Below, piece after piece: positions 1 through 7,542 of a stretch of 64,000 nucleotides of DNA. Under the pieces are notes generated by a model that searched no databases, had not been told where the DNA came from, and was given only the letters and a program-made list of their open reading frames with translations. Positions within the stretch are counted from its first letter, which is position 1. The number at the start of each line of letters is the position of its first letter. Source of the stretch: Pseudomonas viridiflava (GTDB lineage: Bacteria; Pseudomonadota; Gammaproteobacteria; Pseudomonadales; Pseudomonadaceae); the NCBI RefSeq assembly GCF_900589395.1, contig NZ_UUIS01000023.1, positions 1-64,000 on the forward strand. Reading direction: 5' to 3'. The translations under genes were made by a program, and so were the position numbers.

Positions 1-632
1 TTTGGCGTCGGGTCGCATCATGGCGAACGGGCTCCTGAGAGAATCGGGAGCACAGCATCGAGCATCAGATAAGCGCTTGGAATGTGGGGTTCATGGAGCG
101 CTTACGAAACATCCGGCGGCAGCTGCGTCTTTCCGGGCAGGGCATTGGCCAGATGCCGCTTAAGGAATTCTGCAAGCAGTTCACCGGCAGCACCGAGTTC
201 AGACAGGGGCTGCGTGCGCAGCTTTCTGACTGGATGCTGCGTCGACGCAAGGATGCGCTCACGCAGCTCAAGGGCAAGCATCGGCGGTTGTTGTCACAGG
301 TCATGAACCCTGAACAGCGCGAGCAATACGATGCCGCACTCACCCGTGGTGAGCCCGCACTGGCACGCCTCGGCAAGCTACGAATACTGCTGGAGCGCTT
401 CAAGCTGGCTCATACGCTGCAGAGGGTTCAGGAGCTGGATGTCGAGGACAAGGTCATCATCTTCTGCGAGTTCAAGGACAGCGTCTTCACGCTGCGCGAT
501 GAGTGTCAGCGGCTGGGCATTGAGGCAGTCACCCTGGGGCAGTCGGTTGTCTTTGCGGCGTTTGAGGTGTTGGCGGCGGCGCTGGGGCGAAAGCTTGCCT
601 TGCTGCAGCAGTCGATGTCCTGGGCTGCTTGA
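1..632 (+). pseudogene. SNF2-type helicase remnant (C-terminal part, broken)
   Basis: The frame open from 84 encodes a stretch resembling the middle and C-terminal part of SNF2/Rad54-like helicases: DWMLRRRKDAL, then NPEQREQYDAAL, then DKVIIFCEFKDS, the start of the helicase-C lobe. Upstream in the same frame, codons 30-62 read G-S-stop-E-N-R, like the GTPxEN motif that precedes this region, with a stop at 36-38. After GIEAVTL the similarity ends abruptly and about 29 unrelated residues follow. The ATPase motifs I-III would lie left of the window, and the C-terminal motifs V-VI are missing. I read it as a decayed fragment with at least one nonsense change and a 3' rearrangement. Family assignment is by motif recognition only. 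Confidence 0.5.
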
Positions 633-886
633 CCCAGCGGTGCTCTCGTCAGAGGGCACTGCTCTTTAATTCCAGTGGAATCATGTTGGTCATTGTATCC
701 TGTAAAGAGAGTTTCTCATTATCTTCTCCCTCACGGCTCGAGTGGTTTATTAAATTAAACGCTTACTTGTCCAGTGACTCGCCTGTCTCTTCACGGCATG
801 CCTTATGGGTCGTGAAGCGGTTTGCTTCTTTGGTAGATCAGGTGAATTTGGCTGTGACAAGGTGATCTTGACGGGGGTGTGTAATA
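633..886. other. Gap with no convincing gene
   Basis: The stretch is clearly richer in A+T than the rest of the window. The only open frame (629-865) has no recognisable domain and composition unlike a Pseudomonas gene, so I do not call it. It separates the helicase remnant from the immunity-gene region. Confidence 0.4.
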
Positions 887-1018
887 ATGGCGCCTTGCAT
901 GGATAGGCACTCAACAGGTAAAGAAGGGGTGTATAACGTCATTGAAGATAACTCCGTTTGGGGTAACGCAATTTTCAAAGATGCCTTGAGTGTCACTAAA
1001 AGAGGATGTTCGTCGTGA
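887..1018 (+). other. Short orphan ORF (43 codons) coupled to Imm26-like gene
   Basis: ATG at 887 opens 43 codons ending in TGA at 1016-1018, which overlaps the GTG start of the next gene in a GTGA arrangement typical of translational coupling. The predicted peptide contains YNVIEDNSVWGN and has no recognised domain. The same frame is closed by stops at 863-865 and 869-871, so no longer reading exists. It may be the leftover tail of a polymorphic toxin whose immunity gene follows, or chance. Confidence 0.25.
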
Positions 1019-1446
1019 AATACACATCAGGGGATATTTTTTTAATCCCTTCAAACTCTGGAAAATTCGCGGTTTGCCAAATACTGTGCGCTTTTAAAAA
1101 TCGGTTTAAGAAAGCGTTCTCCTTTGGGGTTTTAGGTGTGGCGGATGAAGAGGGCAAGGTTGACCTGGCAGACAAGGAATTCCTGTGTATTAAAAATTCC
1201 AGAGGAGTGGAAGTCGTTATATTCGCATCTGTTGAAAAACTAAAGAATGGAGATTGGAAAATTGTTGGGAATATTCCATTAACCCCTGAAAAGACAAAGC
1301 TGAAGTATTATAGAAACGCAGGCGCAGTGTACTGTGAAGACGAATTTCTAGAAGTGATAGAATTTTCCAGGTACAAAGAATTTAATGTTTTGGCCGTGGC
1401 GGGTTATGATCGTGTTCAGCGTTATATTGAGCAGTTTTTTGATTGA
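1015..1446 (+). CDS. Imm26-like immunity protein
   Basis: A 143-residue protein beginning MKYTSGDIFLIP, the characteristic opening of Imm26-family immunity proteins (GDIF-IP, then a GK-AV-QI strand). There is no signal peptide or membrane segment, so it should act in the cytoplasm, presumably by binding a cognate contact-delivered or Rhs-type toxin. I chose GTG at 1015 over ATG at 1006 because AGAGGA at 1001-1006 stands 8 bases from GTG but overlaps the ATG. No intact toxin gene is present in the window, so it is an orphan here. The AT-rich coding differs from the genome around it. The family call is moderately sure; the partner is unknown. Confidence 0.6.
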   Translation: MKYTSGDIFLIPSNSGKFAVCQILCAFKNRFKKAFSFGVLGVADEEGKVDLADKEFLCIKNSRGVEVVIFASVEKLKNGDWKIVGNIPLTPEKTKLKYYRNAGAVYCEDEFLEVIEFSRYKEFNVLAVAGYDRVQRYIEQFFD

Positions 1447-1777
1447 CGGACCTTTCTTGTTTGATCTTTTATCGGCGGAGCAGCCTTTCCGGTCGTCACT
1501 CATGATGCAGCGCATGGCCATGAAGGAAAAATCATTCCAAGGTAGCCTGTTGTGCGTCTTGCAATATCCAGGTCCGGCTATATCCCTTCCTGTTTGTCTG
1601 CGGTTTAATTGTGTGGTTGATTTAAGGTCGGGACCTTTTTAAAAGTCTTTAAAGACAAGCTTGCAGAGGGGGCTTATGACTTACTCGTCCGCCTGGTTCA
1701 TGAAACCACGTCACAAGGACTGCCAATGCGATGTGTTCTAATGTAATTACGCGTTCTGAAAGGGGTAGAGAAATTAA
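1447..1777. other. Gap with possible coding scraps
   Basis: No complete gene is visible. A 41-codon frame without a good start (1621-1746) reads KDKLAEGAYDLLVRLVHE and looks coding in character, possibly the tail of a deleted gene. I cannot assign it. Confidence 0.3.
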
Positions 1778-1903
1778 ATGCTATGGCGTGCCACACCCAC
1801 TAGCGTAAAGCGACCTCTAACAGAGGGTGTGAGTGCTGGTGAAAATAAAATGGTAGAGTGGTCAATGATTGAAGCCAGAATCTATCCGCCTTCAGGAGGC
1901 TAA
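1778..1903 (+). other. Short orphan ORF (41 codons) before SUKH-like gene
   Basis: ATG 1778 to TAA 1901-1903 encodes 41 residues ending MIEARIYPPSGG. The stop lies two bases before the GTG start of the next gene, and that gene's Shine-Dalgarno AGGAGG falls inside this ORF's last codons. The arrangement parallels the small ORF at 887-1018 before the Imm26-like gene, which suggests toxin-tail/immunity relics. There is no recognised domain and no clear ribosome binding site. Confidence 0.25.
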
Positions 1904-1905
1904 GT

Positions 1906-2373
1906 GTGAATAAAAAAACCCAGTCAAAAATAGCAGCCCTGCGGAGCAGTCTTGACGAAGCTGATATGTTTTTAGGCGCAGCTGCAACGGACGAAGACAG
2001 ACGGATTTTAGAAGTGAAGTGTCTGAGTGAGCTGCAGGCGACATTGCCAAAGCAGTATTTGGATTTTCTTGGCGTTTATGATGGTTTGATGTCGGGAGGG
2101 GTGTGTCTCTACTCAAGTCGGCCGCATACATTTCGCGAGGGTGAGGGTTACAGTCATGCCCTTGTTGAGCACAATCTCATTGCTCGTGATTTGGAGGTTA
2201 TGAGTGGGTTTTTGATTTTTGGTGAAAGTGATACGGATATTTATGTTTTGGACGTAGCATCACAGACCTTTCAGGTCAGGGATAGGCAGGCGATCGACAA
2301 CGTTTTTGAAGAGTTTCAATGCTTTGATGAGCTTCTCGAGTTCATGATCGACTTGATCATTTCGCGAGCGTGA
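1906..2373 (+). CDS. SMI1/KNR4 (SUKH) or YrhA-family protein, probable immunity protein
   Basis: A 155-residue cytoplasmic protein started from GTG with a perfect AGGAGG at 1894-1899. The segment LPKQYLDFLGVYDGLMSGG matches the N-terminal signature of SUKH/YrhA proteins (an LP-x-x-Y-x-x-F-L helix followed by a DG loop), and the FLIFGESDTDIYVLD strand fits the same fold. Many bacterial SUKH members are immunity proteins of polymorphic toxin systems, which fits the neighbouring Imm26-like gene. No toxin gene is intact nearby. Composition is AT-richer than the genome average, in keeping with horizontal origin. Confidence 0.6.
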   Translation: MNKKTQSKIAALRSSLDEADMFLGAAATDEDRRILEVKCLSELQATLPKQYLDFLGVYDGLMSGGVCLYSSRPHTFREGEGYSHALVEHNLIARDLEVMSGFLIFGESDTDIYVLDVASQTFQVRDRQAIDNVFEEFQCFDELLEFMIDLIISRA

Positions 2374-2438
2374 CAATGCGCACGGCGGGATAACTTGGCC
2401 TCAGGTTATTGTTGAGAGGGCTCAATTCTTCGCATTTT

Positions 2439-3198
2439 TTAACGAATGGTCTTCAACCTAGGTTTTGTACGAAAAGTATTGCCGCATGCACCGTAGGCTG
2501 CAGGCCAGCGTGACCATGGCTGCAAGCTCCTGGCCAGCTTGGCGTAGCGAGTGCTTATTCTGCGGTTCTCCATTAGCCAGCCAAACATCCGCTCAGTGAT
2601 GGTCCGCTGCCGATACGTTGGACGATCAACGAGTCGGGGCAACCCAGGCCGGAGTTTGCGTGGTCGCACCGACTTGCCGGGAATTCGCACCTGATCCAGC
2701 AACGGTTGGGCGTGGGTGATATCGCTGGCTTGTCCCGGTGAAAGCATGAAGCGCAAGGGAACGCCATTGGCGTCGCAGACCATGTGAGTCCTGGTTGTCA
2801 GTCCGCCTCGACTGCGACCTAAGGCCTGGTCTAGCGGTTCTTCAGCCTCCTTTTTTCCGGCGCCTGAAGAGGCACGGGTTGCACGCATCGCCGTGGAGTC
2901 GATCATCCAGGTGTCCAGGTCGATCAGTCCTTCCTGGTTCAGGCGAATGTGTAAGCGCTCGAGTATTCGATCAAACGTACCGTCATCGCGCCAGCCACGA
3001 AAACGTTGATACGCCGTCGACCAAGCCCCCAAAGGGTTCTGGCAGGTCACGCCAGGCAGCGCCCGAGCACAGGATCCACAGGATTCCATGCAGTACCAGA
3101 CGATCATCACTGCGTGGGCGACCCATTTTCTGCTCTGGAGAAACCAGATCCTTGATCAATTCCCACGATGCGTCGGAGCGTTCGTAACGCTTTGCCAT
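2439..3198 (-). mobile_element. Degenerate IS5-family insertion sequence, transposase broken
   Basis: Two minus-strand frames together give an IS5-family transposase. The N-terminus, MAKRYERSDASWELIKDLVS, reads from 3198 to about 3040; the body (QRFRGWRDDGTFDRIL, DLDTWMIDSTAMRATRAS, TERMFGWLMENRRI) reads in the other frame. A frame change is needed near AWRDLPEPFG. Between GKSVRPRK and RPGLPRL the usual segment carrying the second catalytic Asp (LLADKGYD-like) is missing, and the last ~30 residues appear frameshifted again. First Asp and final Glu of the DDE triad are present, the middle Asp is not, so it cannot be active. I did not identify terminal inverted repeats or a target duplication. 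Confidence 0.8.
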
Positions 3199-3348
3199 GC
3201 GGGCCTCAAGCCAATCATGGCGGTTCGGGCAAAACCATGGTCACCGCCAACTTGGACGAGCGTTTTAGCTATCCCGTCTGGATGCTATCTAAACCTTGTC
3301 TGCTGTTCGATGGACTGAAAAGGTTCGAGTTTTGACCATTCCAGGTCT

Positions 3349-3435
3349 GATCAAATTAGCGGTTGAAAGCACAGCCAAAGCGTGTGTAAAGCACGCTAGG
3401 GAGAACCCATCGAGCAATAAAAAACCAATGATGAA
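3349..3435 (-). pseudogene. N-terminal scrap of a GlxA-type AraC-family regulator
   Basis: A minus-strand frame reads FIIGFLLLDGFSLACFTHA and continues LAVLSTANLI, which is the first strand and helix of the DJ-1/PfpI-like domain that opens GlxA/CdhR-type regulators (IGFLL-PGFSL-x-x-F). Similarity stops beside the IS5 remnant, and no further domain or helix-turn-helix is found on either side. The rest of the gene appears to have been lost, plausibly with the IS insertion. The 3199-3600 stretch otherwise holds no gene. Confidence 0.45.
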
Positions 3436-3613
3436 TGTCTTTGGATCCGCCTGTTTCCAGGCCTGCCATTGAACATGCCTGTGCGTCTGTGCAGGAAAAC
3501 CTTTCACGGTGAACTGGAATGCTGGAATGCGTACGCAGTATCTGGAACAGAATTGCTCATATGAGCCGATTGCACGCAACCTCTTGGCCGACTATGACAA
3601 GGCGATTACGTGC

Positions 3614-3641
3614 TTGACATGTAAAACGATCGTTGTACCTT
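3614..3641 (+). promoter_or_regulatory. Candidate promoter with operator for the TetR gene
   Basis: TTGACA at 3614-3619 is followed after 16 bases by TACCTT (3636-3641). Between them lies the perfect palindrome AACGATCGTT (3625-3634), well placed for autorepression by the TetR protein encoded next. Transcription from this promoter would begin almost at the ATG (3648), implying a leaderless or nearly leaderless message; no Shine-Dalgarno sequence precedes the ATG. Confidence 0.45.
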
Positions 3642-3647
3642 CGTTGC

Positions 3648-4187
3648 ATGGATAAACGTACTGAAATAATCGCAGCGGCCACTCGACTCTTTGAAGCAGA
3701 AGGGTTCCGGGGCATCGGTATCGATCGGGTGATTGCGCCTTCGGGCGTCTCCACCCGCACGCTCTACAAGCATTTCGGCTCGCGCGACGGTCTGGTGCTG
3801 GCGGTCCTCCAGGCCAGGCACTTCAAGTTCATGCAACGGCTCGACGAGCAGCCAAGTGATATTCACGCGCTTTTCAATACGCTGAGCGACTGGGTCCAGG
3901 ACCACGGCACGCTGGGTTGCATGTTGCTGCGGGCTCGCAGCGAATATGCCCAGGCCAGTGACGGAATCGTCGCCCTGGTCCACCGCCAGAAAACCGAATT
4001 TCGCAATGAAGTCGCCCGGCGGGTGCAGTTCACCCTGGGCCGAAGCGATGAGCGACTTTCCACCCAGATCTGGCTGCTGTTCGAGGGCGCCACCGCAGCG
4101 GCCAGTGTGACCGGTGCATCGGTCATCGACCAGGCCTCGGACGCTGCCAGTTCACTGTTGATGCTCGCCAGGGCAGGCCAGCCATGA
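3648..4187 (+). CDS. TetR/AcrR-family transcriptional regulator
   Basis: A 179-residue regulator with an N-terminal TetR helix-turn-helix (residues ~4-50; GVSTRTLYKHFGSRDGLV is the recognition helix region) and a helical ligand-binding domain. ATG 3648 is preferred over TTG 3633 because the latter lies inside the probable -10 region. It overlaps the following MFS gene by four bases (ATGA), so both are probably one transcript and the regulator likely controls the exporter in answer to its substrate. A palindrome between the promoter elements supports autorepression. The ligand is unknown. Confidence 0.85.
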   Translation: MDKRTEIIAAATRLFEAEGFRGIGIDRVIAPSGVSTRTLYKHFGSRDGLVLAVLQARHFKFMQRLDEQPSDIHALFNTLSDWVQDHGTLGCMLLRARSEYAQASDGIVALVHRQKTEFRNEVARRVQFTLGRSDERLSTQIWLLFEGATAAASVTGASVIDQASDAASSLLMLARAGQP

Positions 4188-5332
4188 GGCACGGCCTGAA
4201 CCTTGTCGCGGCAGCGTTCACATTGACCGCGCTGTCCTATGGGCTGGCGAGGTTTGCCTATGGGTTGCTCCTGCCTCAGATTCGAGCCGAGCTTTCGCTG
4301 AGCTACACCGCTGCGGGATGGATTGGCGGGGGTGCCTTTGCCGCCTATTGCGTCGGGATCATTCTGGCCTTTTATGGCATAGGCACATTGGGTGCGCGTC
4401 TCATTGCCCTGGCAGCCGCGCTGTCGGCCACGGTCGGCATGATGCTTGTGGCATTCGCTTCTTCAGGCTGGACATTGGGTCTGGGCATCGGGCTGGCCGG
4501 GTTGAGTACCGGCTTGACCTCGCCACCTCTGGCGACCGCCGTTGCTGCCCGGTTCAGTGACCGCGACAGCCCCAAGGCCAACGGCGCAATCAACGCCGGT
4601 ACTGCGGCCGGTATCGTATTTTCCGGCCTGGCAGCCTTGTTGGCGGCGGGTGCCTGGCGCGAGCTCTACGGCCTGTTTGCCCTGATGGGCGCCGCGGTCA
4701 CAGCATGGGTCTGGTTTGCCGTTCCGCCGTGCAAGAGCGGCCGGGAAGCCCACAGACCGTTTTTTTCGATTTTCCGTCGTCCCGGTGTACTGGCCCTGTG
4801 CGCTGGCGGTGCCTTGATGGGGCTGTCGAGCACCGCAATCTGGACTTTTGGCGCCGACATCCTGCGCAATGATTTCCACTTTGCCGATGATCGCCTGGCC
4901 TGGGTCTGGGTGGTCGTAGGCGTGTCTGGTGTCAGCGGGGCGCTGACCGGAGTACTGACCGATCGGTTTGGTACAGCTCGTGTGCATGCCTGCGCATTGC
5001 TCGGGATCGCCATGGGCACCCTGGGCCTGGCGGCCACGTCTTTCTCGCCCGTGTATGGCTTTGCTTGCATGGGACTGTTCGGCGCCGCCTACATCGTGTC
5101 TTCCGGGGCCTTTCTGATTCAAGGCATCCATCTGCTTTCAGATAGACCCGACCTGGGCCTGGGCCTGCCATTTCTCAGCCTGGCTGTTGGTCAGGCCATC
5201 GGCACCCCGCTATTTGGCGCGACCATGCAGGCGGCCGGCGCGGTCGGTGCACTCGCCATCTTTGCGGGCGCTGCATGCCTGGCAATCTGCCTTCGCCCAC
5301 GAACCGGGCCTGGCGCGCTGCCTGGAGGGTGA
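4184..5332 (+). CDS. MFS transporter, YbfB/YjiJ-like
   Basis: A 382-residue inner-membrane protein with about twelve hydrophobic segments. It opens with LTALSYGLARFAYGLLLPQI, the conserved first helix of the YbfB/YjiJ MFS group, and has the loop VLTDRFGTARVHA between helices 8 and 9, a variant of MFS motif A. It probably exports a small molecule by proton antiport. Translation is coupled to the upstream TetR gene by an ATGA overlap, the usual layout for a ligand-induced efflux pair. Substrate unknown. Confidence 0.8.
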   Translation: MRHGLNLVAAAFTLTALSYGLARFAYGLLLPQIRAELSLSYTAAGWIGGGAFAAYCVGIILAFYGIGTLGARLIALAAALSATVGMMLVAFASSGWTLGLGIGLAGLSTGLTSPPLATAVAARFSDRDSPKANGAINAGTAAGIVFSGLAALLAAGAWRELYGLFALMGAAVTAWVWFAVPPCKSGREAHRPFFSIFRRPGVLALCAGGALMGLSSTAIWTFGADILRNDFHFADDRLAWVWVVVGVSGVSGALTGVLTDRFGTARVHACALLGIAMGTLGLAATSFSPVYGFACMGLFGAAYIVSSGAFLIQGIHLLSDRPDLGLGLPFLSLAVGQAIGTPLFGATMQAAGAVGALAIFAGAACLAICLRPRTGPGALPGG

Positions 5333-5368
5333 GGTGCGATGATGATGGGCGCCAGTAAAGGCGCATGA

Positions 5369-5396
5369 CTGTCGCGCACCCTTCGATGCGCGACAG
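5369..5396. terminator. Hairpin between convergent genes
   Basis: Perfect 10-bp stem CTGTCGCGCA/TGCGCGACAG with an 8-base loop, lying in the 78-bp gap between the convergent MFS and SMP-30-like genes. It can serve as terminator for both strands. No long T-run follows on either side. Confidence 0.55.
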
Positions 5397-5410
5397 GACA
5401 GCGTCATTTT

Positions 5411-6532
5411 TTACAGCGCAAATGTCGCCCCACGCGTATTCACGAACAGCGAATAGACCGAGTGACTGCTGGCCATGAACAGCCGGTTTCCTTCACGCCC
5501 TCCAAAGCAGAGGTTTGCACAACGTTCCGGCAACGAGATATGCCCGATGGCTTTGCCCTGTGGATTGAACACGCGCACGCCGTCGAGTTTCTCCAAGTCG
5601 GCCCTGGCATCGCCATTGCCACCCCAACCGCACCAGATGTTGCCCGCTTCGTCGCATTTGATGCCGTCGATCGCCGCGTAGTCCAGCCCCTCAATGTGCT
5701 TGCGGCGTTCGCCCAGGGTGCCGTCGTCCTTCACCGTGATCGCCCAGATCAAGCGGTTGGGCTTGGCACGGCCTTCGACAATAAACAGCGTTTTTTCATC
5801 GGCTGAAAAACACAGACCGTTGGGGCCGTTGAGGTCGTCGATGACCCGCGTGACTTTTTGGGTCTCGCCGTCGATGCGGTAAACGGCGTGCGGTTGGGCG
5901 GGGGTGACTTTGTGACCTTCGTAATTGTTGCCGGTCTGGAAGGGCGGGTCAGTGAACCAGATGGATCCGTCTTTTTTGCAGACGACATCGTTGGGCGAAT
6001 TGAAGGGCTTGCCGTCGAAGCTGTCGGCCAGCACGGTGATCGCGCCATTGTATTCAGTGCGCGTGATGCGGCGGCCTTCGCGGTTGGTGGTGGAGCCTTC
6101 GCAGACAATCAGGCGCCCTTGGCGATCCCGGCACATGCCGTTGGAGAAGTTGGCGTGTTCGCGGTACACCGAGAAGGTGTCGGTGATTTCGTCCCAGCGC
6201 ATGATGCGGTTGTTGGGGATGTCGCTGACCAGCAGATAGCGTCCATCGCCAACCCAGACCGGTCCTTCGGCCCAGCGCATGCCGGTGGCCAGTTTTTCAA
6301 CACTGGCGTTAAACACACGTAACTCCAGAAAGCTGTCGTCGAGGACTTGAATCAGCGGATCCGGGTAGCGCTGGCTCAAGGGCTCGGCAGCCGCGCAGAG
6401 GCTGGGCAGGACGGCGCTGCCGACGGTTGCCAGGGTCGCGGACGCGGCGAAGGATTTCTTGAGAAAGCTGCGACGGGTATTGCCCTCGGCCTGGTCAAGG
6501 CTTGCAGGCCCGGCGGACAGGGATGAGTTCAT
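5411..6532 (-). CDS. SMP-30/gluconolactonase/LRE-family protein, Tat-exported
   Basis: A 373-residue protein. ATG 6532 has AAGGAG seven to eight bases upstream and gives an N-terminus with a twin-arginine motif (NTRRSFLKKS) followed by a hydrophobic stretch ending near ALPSLCAAA-like residues, so it should be exported folded to the periplasm. The mature part is a six-bladed SMP-30 propeller: RWAEGPVW, FSNGMCRDRQGRLIVCE, SPNDVVCKKDGSIWFTDP and NGPNGLCFSADEKTL are blade motifs, with Glu and Asn/Asp residues at the usual divalent-metal positions. It probably hydrolyses a sugar lactone or related lactone. The gene is transcribed alone; its promoter carries a palindrome (6571-6600). Confidence 0.85.
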   Translation of the reverse strand: MNSSLSAGPASLDQAEGNTRRSFLKKSFAASATLATVGSAVLPSLCAAAEPLSQRYPDPLIQVLDDSFLELRVFNASVEKLATGMRWAEGPVWVGDGRYLLVSDIPNNRIMRWDEITDTFSVYREHANFSNGMCRDRQGRLIVCEGSTTNREGRRITRTEYNGAITVLADSFDGKPFNSPNDVVCKKDGSIWFTDPPFQTGNNYEGHKVTPAQPHAVYRIDGETQKVTRVIDDLNGPNGLCFSADEKTLFIVEGRAKPNRLIWAITVKDDGTLGERRKHIEGLDYAAIDGIKCDEAGNIWCGWGGNGDARADLEKLDGVRVFNPQGKAIGHISLPERCANLCFGGREGNRLFMASSHSVYSLFVNTRGATFAL

Positions 6533-6570
6533 GTAGCGGTCTCCTTGGTCTTGTTTTTTTGAGAGACGTA

Positions 6571-6600
6571 GTAATACCTTGTGATAAGACATCGTACAAG
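6571..6600 (-). promoter_or_regulatory. Promoter with overlapping operator for the SMP-30-like gene
   Basis: Read on the minus strand, TTGTAC (6599-6594) is followed after 17 bases by TATTAC (6576-6571). The spacer and -35 are covered by the inverted repeat CTTGT-N13-ACAAG (6578-6600), the shape of many GntR-type operators. The regulator is not obvious among the neighbours. Confidence 0.4.
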
Positions 6601-6749
6601 ATGATTGGATTGATCATTGCCTGTGAAGTCAGTCAACCGCGCCTGGCTTTCAGAAAGTCCTTCCCGCACTGTAATTGCACGCTGGCAGTTGCTGGCAGCG
6701 GCTTGTTTCAGCACACTCGGCCTTCAATTTCCAACGGCGATGAAATGAC

Positions 6750-7316
6750 ATGAAGGATCAAACCGGTCCCATTGCGCTGGTCATCCTTGATGTTCAGGAG
6801 GCGATTGATCAGCCGAACTGGGAGGGCAAAAATAATCCTGGATATCTGGCGGTGATTCAACGCCTTCTTGAACACTGGCGCTCCAGGAATTGGCCCGTTG
6901 TTCATGTGAAGCATGAGGAGCGTACGCCGGCATCCAGTTACTACGTCCATGGCCCGTGGAACGGCATAAAGAAAGAGGTGGCCCCGATAAAGGGAGAAAC
7001 GGTGGTTATCAAGCAGGAAAACTGCGCCTTTATCGGCACGCAACTGGATGCAGCGCTCAAGCATATGCAAACAACGCGTCTGGTGCTGACGGGGGTTGTG
7101 ATTCACAACAGCATGGATGCGACGGTTCGTGCGGGTAAAGCGCTCGGCTACAGCATCATTCTTCCTTCAGACGCCACGACAGCCGTGCCCGTGGCAGGGA
7201 AGAATGGCAAGTCTTGGAGCGCCACAACCGTTCATGAATTGACCTTGGCGATACTCGGTAATGAGTATGCCGATGTCATGTCATCGGACGAAGTGATCGC
7301 ACAGCTCGCCCTTTGA
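6750..7316 (+). CDS. Isochorismatase-fold (cysteine hydrolase) family protein with Ser at the nucleophile position
   Basis: A 188-residue protein of the isochorismatase superfamily. Catalytic Asp lies in VILDVQEAID and Lys in VIKQENCAFIGTQLD. The third triad element, usually Cys in a G-V-x-T-x-x-C-V-x-x-T motif, is Ser here (GVVIHNSMDATVRAG), while an extra Cys occurs in NCAFIGT where SAFIGT is common. A Ser subgroup is known among annotated members, so loss of activity cannot be assumed, but cysteine-hydrolase chemistry is doubtful. Start lacks a strong ribosome binding site. It stands alone, divergent from the SMP-30-like gene. Confidence 0.75.
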   Translation: MKDQTGPIALVILDVQEAIDQPNWEGKNNPGYLAVIQRLLEHWRSRNWPVVHVKHEERTPASSYYVHGPWNGIKKEVAPIKGETVVIKQENCAFIGTQLDAALKHMQTTRLVLTGVVIHNSMDATVRAGKALGYSIILPSDATTAVPVAGKNGKSWSATTVHELTLAILGNEYADVMSSDEVIAQLAL

Positions 7317-7542
7317 AGTCATGCAGGCGCATCACGGGTGCAGCCGCCGTCGGGTGGTCGCGCTTGTGTACCGGATTGGCAAACGCATGGGGCATTTTCA
7401 GGCCGGTGTACGGCCCCTGTCCGGTAAGCCGCGCCGACCCAACCAAGCCCTGATAAGCGTTTCATGGGCGCTCCTTGGAACTTGCCGCTTTGGTGCCTGG
7501 ATGCGAGGATCGGTTCTTTTCTCAAGCACAGGGAGTGTTGCC

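Noticed and set aside
629-865. 78-codon plus-strand ORF
   Set aside because: No start signal, no domain, and composition does not resemble genes of this genome or the neighbouring immunity genes.
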